From positions 496,001 to 560,000 of the forward strand of contig NZ_JAJCVI010000002.1 in assembly GCF_020567525.1 (NCBI RefSeq): DNA of 64,000 nt, written 5' to 3'. The notes beneath the pieces are model-generated. The model had not been told where the DNA came from, did no database searches, and saw only the letters and a list, made by a program, of their open reading frames with translations. The translations under genes and the position numbers were made by a program. The DNA comes from Halorubellus salinus (GTDB taxonomy: Archaea; Halobacteriota; Halobacteria; Halobacteriales; Natrialbaceae). Shown one piece after another: positions 61,925-64,000 of the stretch (position 1 is its first letter; each line of letters begins with the position of its first letter).

Positions 61925-63504
61925 GCTCTCGGGTGCGGACGCTCGCGAGCGTGCTGCTCGCGCTCGTTATGGTGACGGCGACGATCGCAACGCCGGTCGC
62001 AGCGGCCTCCGGGTCGACGACGTCGGCGAAGCTCTCGCCGTCGGTCGCGAACGACGTCGGCTGGCTTTCGGGCTGGACGGCGCCGTCGGACGTCCAGCGG
62101 TACGGAGCGGGCGACCTGCCGGGGTGGCTCGTCCAGGTCGACGACCAGGGCGCGAGCAAGCTCGAGTCGTGGACGAACGGGAGCGAGGAGCGCGAGATAC
62201 GCGAGGCCGGCGCGGACGGGCGCTGGTTCGTCGTCAGCGCGCCAGCGGACGAGGTCCTCCGCGTGGGCGTGCTCTCGACGCTGACGGGCTCGGAGACGCT
62301 CGTCGCGCAGGACTACGTCGAGACGGTCGGCGTGAATCGGCGGACGGCAATCGACCCGATTCGCGAGCCGGCGCTCGAGGAGTCGAGCGCGTGGGAGAAG
62401 CCGGACGGCCTCGGGTGGGCGAAGCTCGTCAGTGGCGGGTCGCTCTCGGCTGACGGCGCCGCGTGGAGCGACGAGATCAACCGGAGCGGTCTCGACGACG
62501 TGCGAGCGGCCGTCGACGACGACCAGGTCTCCGTCGAGGGCGACGGCGTGCGGGTCGCGGTCCTGGACACGGGCCTGGACTACAGCGAGGACCTCCACGA
62601 GGACCGCGTGCCGCTGGCGTACAACGCGATCACGGGAGAGACGGTCAACATCACGGACCCGGCGAACGCGACGGCGGCGGACTACGAGATCGTGGCCGAC
62701 GGCTCCTCGAGCAACCACGGGAGCTGGGTGGCGACGATGATCGCGGCGAACGGCTCGAGCGCGAACGCGACCGGTATCGCGCCGAAGGCGACGCTGATTC
62801 CGGTGAAGGTCCTGGCCGACGACGGGAGCGGGTCGACGGCGGACATAGCGGAGGGAATCGAGTGGGCTGCGAGCGAGGCGGACGCGGACGTGATCAGCAT
62901 GAGCCTCGGGAGTGCGGTCCCGAGCGAGCGACTGAACGCGGAGATCGAGGAGGCGCTGGAGAACGAGAGCGTCTCGGCGGTCGTCGTGGCCGCTGGCAAC
63001 TCGCGCATGACGTACCGATACCTGGCGTCGCCGGCGGGCCAGGAGCCGGTCGTGACGGTCGCAGCGACGGACTCACGCAAGCTCAACGAGAGCGAGAGCG
63101 CGTACTTCTCGAACGTCGGGCCGGACGAGCGGACGGGGAAGAACCCGACGGTCGGGGCGCCGGGAATGTCGATCACGGCGCGGGTGGCTGACGGGAACGT
63201 GACGCTCTCGGGGACGAGCATGGCGACGCCGGTCGTCTCCGGGCAGATCGCGGTGACGCTCCAGGCGAAGCCGGGCCTTGAGGGCGAGCCGGCGAAGCTG
63301 AAGCAGTACCTCGAGGACCACGCGGAGCCGCTCGAGCAGGCTGGCGTGACGGAGGTCGGCGCCGGGCGCCTGGACTCGGAGCTGCTCGTCGACGACGTCG
63401 AGCCCGACGAGAAACAGGAGGACGCGCGGAACGACCCGGCGCGTCAGCGTGACTCGGCGAATCGTGCGCTCTCGACCGGGTTCTGGGGGACGCTCCTGGG
63501 ATGA
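61921..63504 (+). CDS. Subtilisin-like serine protease (S8 family)
   Basis: The product has 527 residues. The signal-like start SSRVRTLASVLLALVMVTAT suggests secretion by Sec. The catalytic triad of S8 peptidases is clear: Asp216 in VAVLDTGLD, His266 in SSSNHGSWVATM, the oxyanion Asn in VVVAAGNS and Ser433 in SGTSMATPVVSG. A pro-region of about 190 residues precedes, with YGAGDLPGWLVQVDDQGA, unlike classical halolysin pro-regions. The C-terminal 60 residues are acidic and helical. The start overlaps the stop of the giant protein (ATGA), and its stop overlaps the next start, so expression is coupled. It probably cleaves surface or element-encoded exported proteins. Confidence 0.92.
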   Translation: MSSRVRTLASVLLALVMVTATIATPVAAASGSTTSAKLSPSVANDVGWLSGWTAPSDVQRYGAGDLPGWLVQVDDQGASKLESWTNGSEEREIREAGADGRWFVVSAPADEVLRVGVLSTLTGSETLVAQDYVETVGVNRRTAIDPIREPALEESSAWEKPDGLGWAKLVSGGSLSADGAAWSDEINRSGLDDVRAAVDDDQVSVEGDGVRVAVLDTGLDYSEDLHEDRVPLAYNAITGETVNITDPANATAADYEIVADGSSSNHGSWVATMIAANGSSANATGIAPKATLIPVKVLADDGSGSTADIAEGIEWAASEADADVISMSLGSAVPSERLNAEIEEALENESVSAVVVAAGNSRMTYRYLASPAGQEPVVTVAATDSRKLNESESAYFSNVGPDERTGKNPTVGAPGMSITARVADGNVTLSGTSMATPVVSGQIAVTLQAKPGLEGEPAKLKQYLEDHAEPLEQAGVTEVGAGRLDSELLVDDVEPDEKQEDARNDPARQRDSANRALSTGFWGTLLG

Positions 63505-64000
63505 CGTCGAGCGACGCGTCGCGGCGGGACGTGCTCGCGGCTGCTGCCACAGTCGCGGGCTCGCTAGCAGTCGCAGGCGCGACGACGAGTTCGGTCGCGA
63601 GCGCGGACGTCGAGCGGTCGACGCCGTCGGACGTGACGCTCTCGTACGACAAGGCGAAGATCCAGGAGTACCAGCCGGAGTTCGTCCTCCAGGGCGTCGA
63701 GCCGCGGCCGTACGGCGTCTGGGCGCTCCACGCGGAGAAGGCGGGGAGTGGCCTGAACGCGGTGTACGGGTTCACGCGGTACCCGTACCAGGAGGGTCAG
63801 ACGGAGTACGACTCGCACTATCTCGACCACGAACCCTGGATAGTCTGGTACGACGCGGCCACCGAGACGACCGAGCGGGTGGACTACGCGGCGTATCACT
63901 GGTTCCGCGGCTACGCGTTCCGCGACCAGCTGGAGTTCGCGACCGCGGACAAGAAGCGGCCGGTGCTGCGGGTCGACCCGAACTATCACCACTACTACCT
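63501..64000 (+). CDS. Tat-signal exported protein (5' part, runs off the edge)
   Basis: The first 166 residues are visible; the right end is outside the window. SRRDVLAAAATVAGSLAVAG is a twin-arginine signal with a lipoprotein-free hydrophobic core. The rest (ILQ/YQPEFVLQGVEPRPYG; ERVDYAAYHWFRGYAFRDQLEF) has no recognised domain. ATG 63501 overlaps the protease stop (ATGA). As third gene of the exported-protein operon it could be a protease substrate or partner. Folded export is implied by Tat. Confidence 0.75.
   Translation, partial: MTSSDASRRDVLAAAATVAGSLAVAGATTSSVASADVERSTPSDVTLSYDKAKIQEYQPEFVLQGVEPRPYGVWALHAEKAGSGLNAVYGFTRYPYQEGQTEYDSHYLDHEPWIVWYDAATETTERVDYAAYHWFRGYAFRDQLEFATADKKRPVLRVDPNYHHYY

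Larger units (their letters stand above)
44141..64000. mobile_element. Probable integrative element or accessory island (left end visible)
   Basis: From here rightward the gene content changes to two tyrosine recombinases, a replication initiator, a phage-type repressor with a divergent early operon, small zinc-ribbon proteins, a pilin cassette and exported proteins, with large AT-rich patches (49.3-54.7 and 55.5-57.7 kb). The left border is placed at the paired repeats beside the integrase. The right end is not in the window, and whether this is one element or two nested ones (two integrases) is undecided. No capsid, terminase, relaxase or conjugation gene was seen here. Confidence 0.55.

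Overview
This is a high-GC window with haloarchaeal features (class Halobacteria). Proteins are strongly acidic, start codons sit about 20-30 bases below TATA-like boxes (a leaderless-promoter pattern), and the families are typical of the group: archaeal SepF, geranylgeranyl reductase, PibD-type pilins, PGF-CTERM surface proteins, Orc1/Cdc6 and kinases with an LRHNLR phosphoacceptor motif. The genus cannot be named from sequence alone. No complete rRNA or tRNA gene and no CRISPR array was seen.

Bases 1-44,000 look like ordinary chromosome. The first part holds a YgfZ fragment, a two-domain KaiC-like ATPase that overlaps a large sensor kinase carrying a canonical LOV photosensor, a phosphoesterase-geranylgeranyl reductase pair, a lone pilin, UvrA, a LURP-one protein, a second sensor kinase, UspA, two tandem AIM24 proteins and a ROK sugar kinase. 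These are followed by two tandem LVIVD-repeat surface proteins, a NifU-like protein, SepF, a DUF1028 protein and a PUA protein.

Two metabolic loci stand out. At 25.4-29.2 kb an indoleamine 2,3-dioxygenase and an alpha/beta hydrolase form a minus-strand pair divergent from kynureninase. Together they could convert tryptophan through N-formylkynurenine and kynurenine to anthranilate and alanine. At 36.0-43.7 kb a lactate operon encodes an LctP permease, a LutC-like protein, a LutB-LutA fusion and a FAD/Fe-S D-lactate dehydrogenase. Between these loci lie a receiver-PAS protein, an RNB-domain exoribonuclease, an SDR, a PHP phosphoesterase and an MscS channel.

From about 44.1 kb to the right edge the window looks like mobile or accessory DNA. 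It begins with imperfect repeats and a tyrosine integrase. The integrase is the last gene of a nine-gene chain in which every neighbour overlaps. That chain encodes a J-domain protein, a protein with DnaJ-type CxxCxGxG motifs and several zinc-ribbon proteins, and it is divergent from a phiH-repressor-like winged-helix gene with palindromic candidate operators between them. Next come an Orc1/Cdc6 initiator, a cassette of four tandem type IV pilins, a short second integrase, and an AT-rich patch with a GIY-YIG-like and a DUF4145 protein. The window ends with three overlapping genes for exported proteins: a 1390-residue protein that begins with a signal-peptidase-like domain, a subtilisin-like protease and a twin-arginine secreted protein cut by the edge.

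The most notable items are the LOV kinase/KaiC pair, the IDO-kynureninase cluster, the signal-peptidase/beta-propeller fusion whose middle is visibly different in base composition, the split DnaJ-like pair, and the tandem pilin cassette inside the island.
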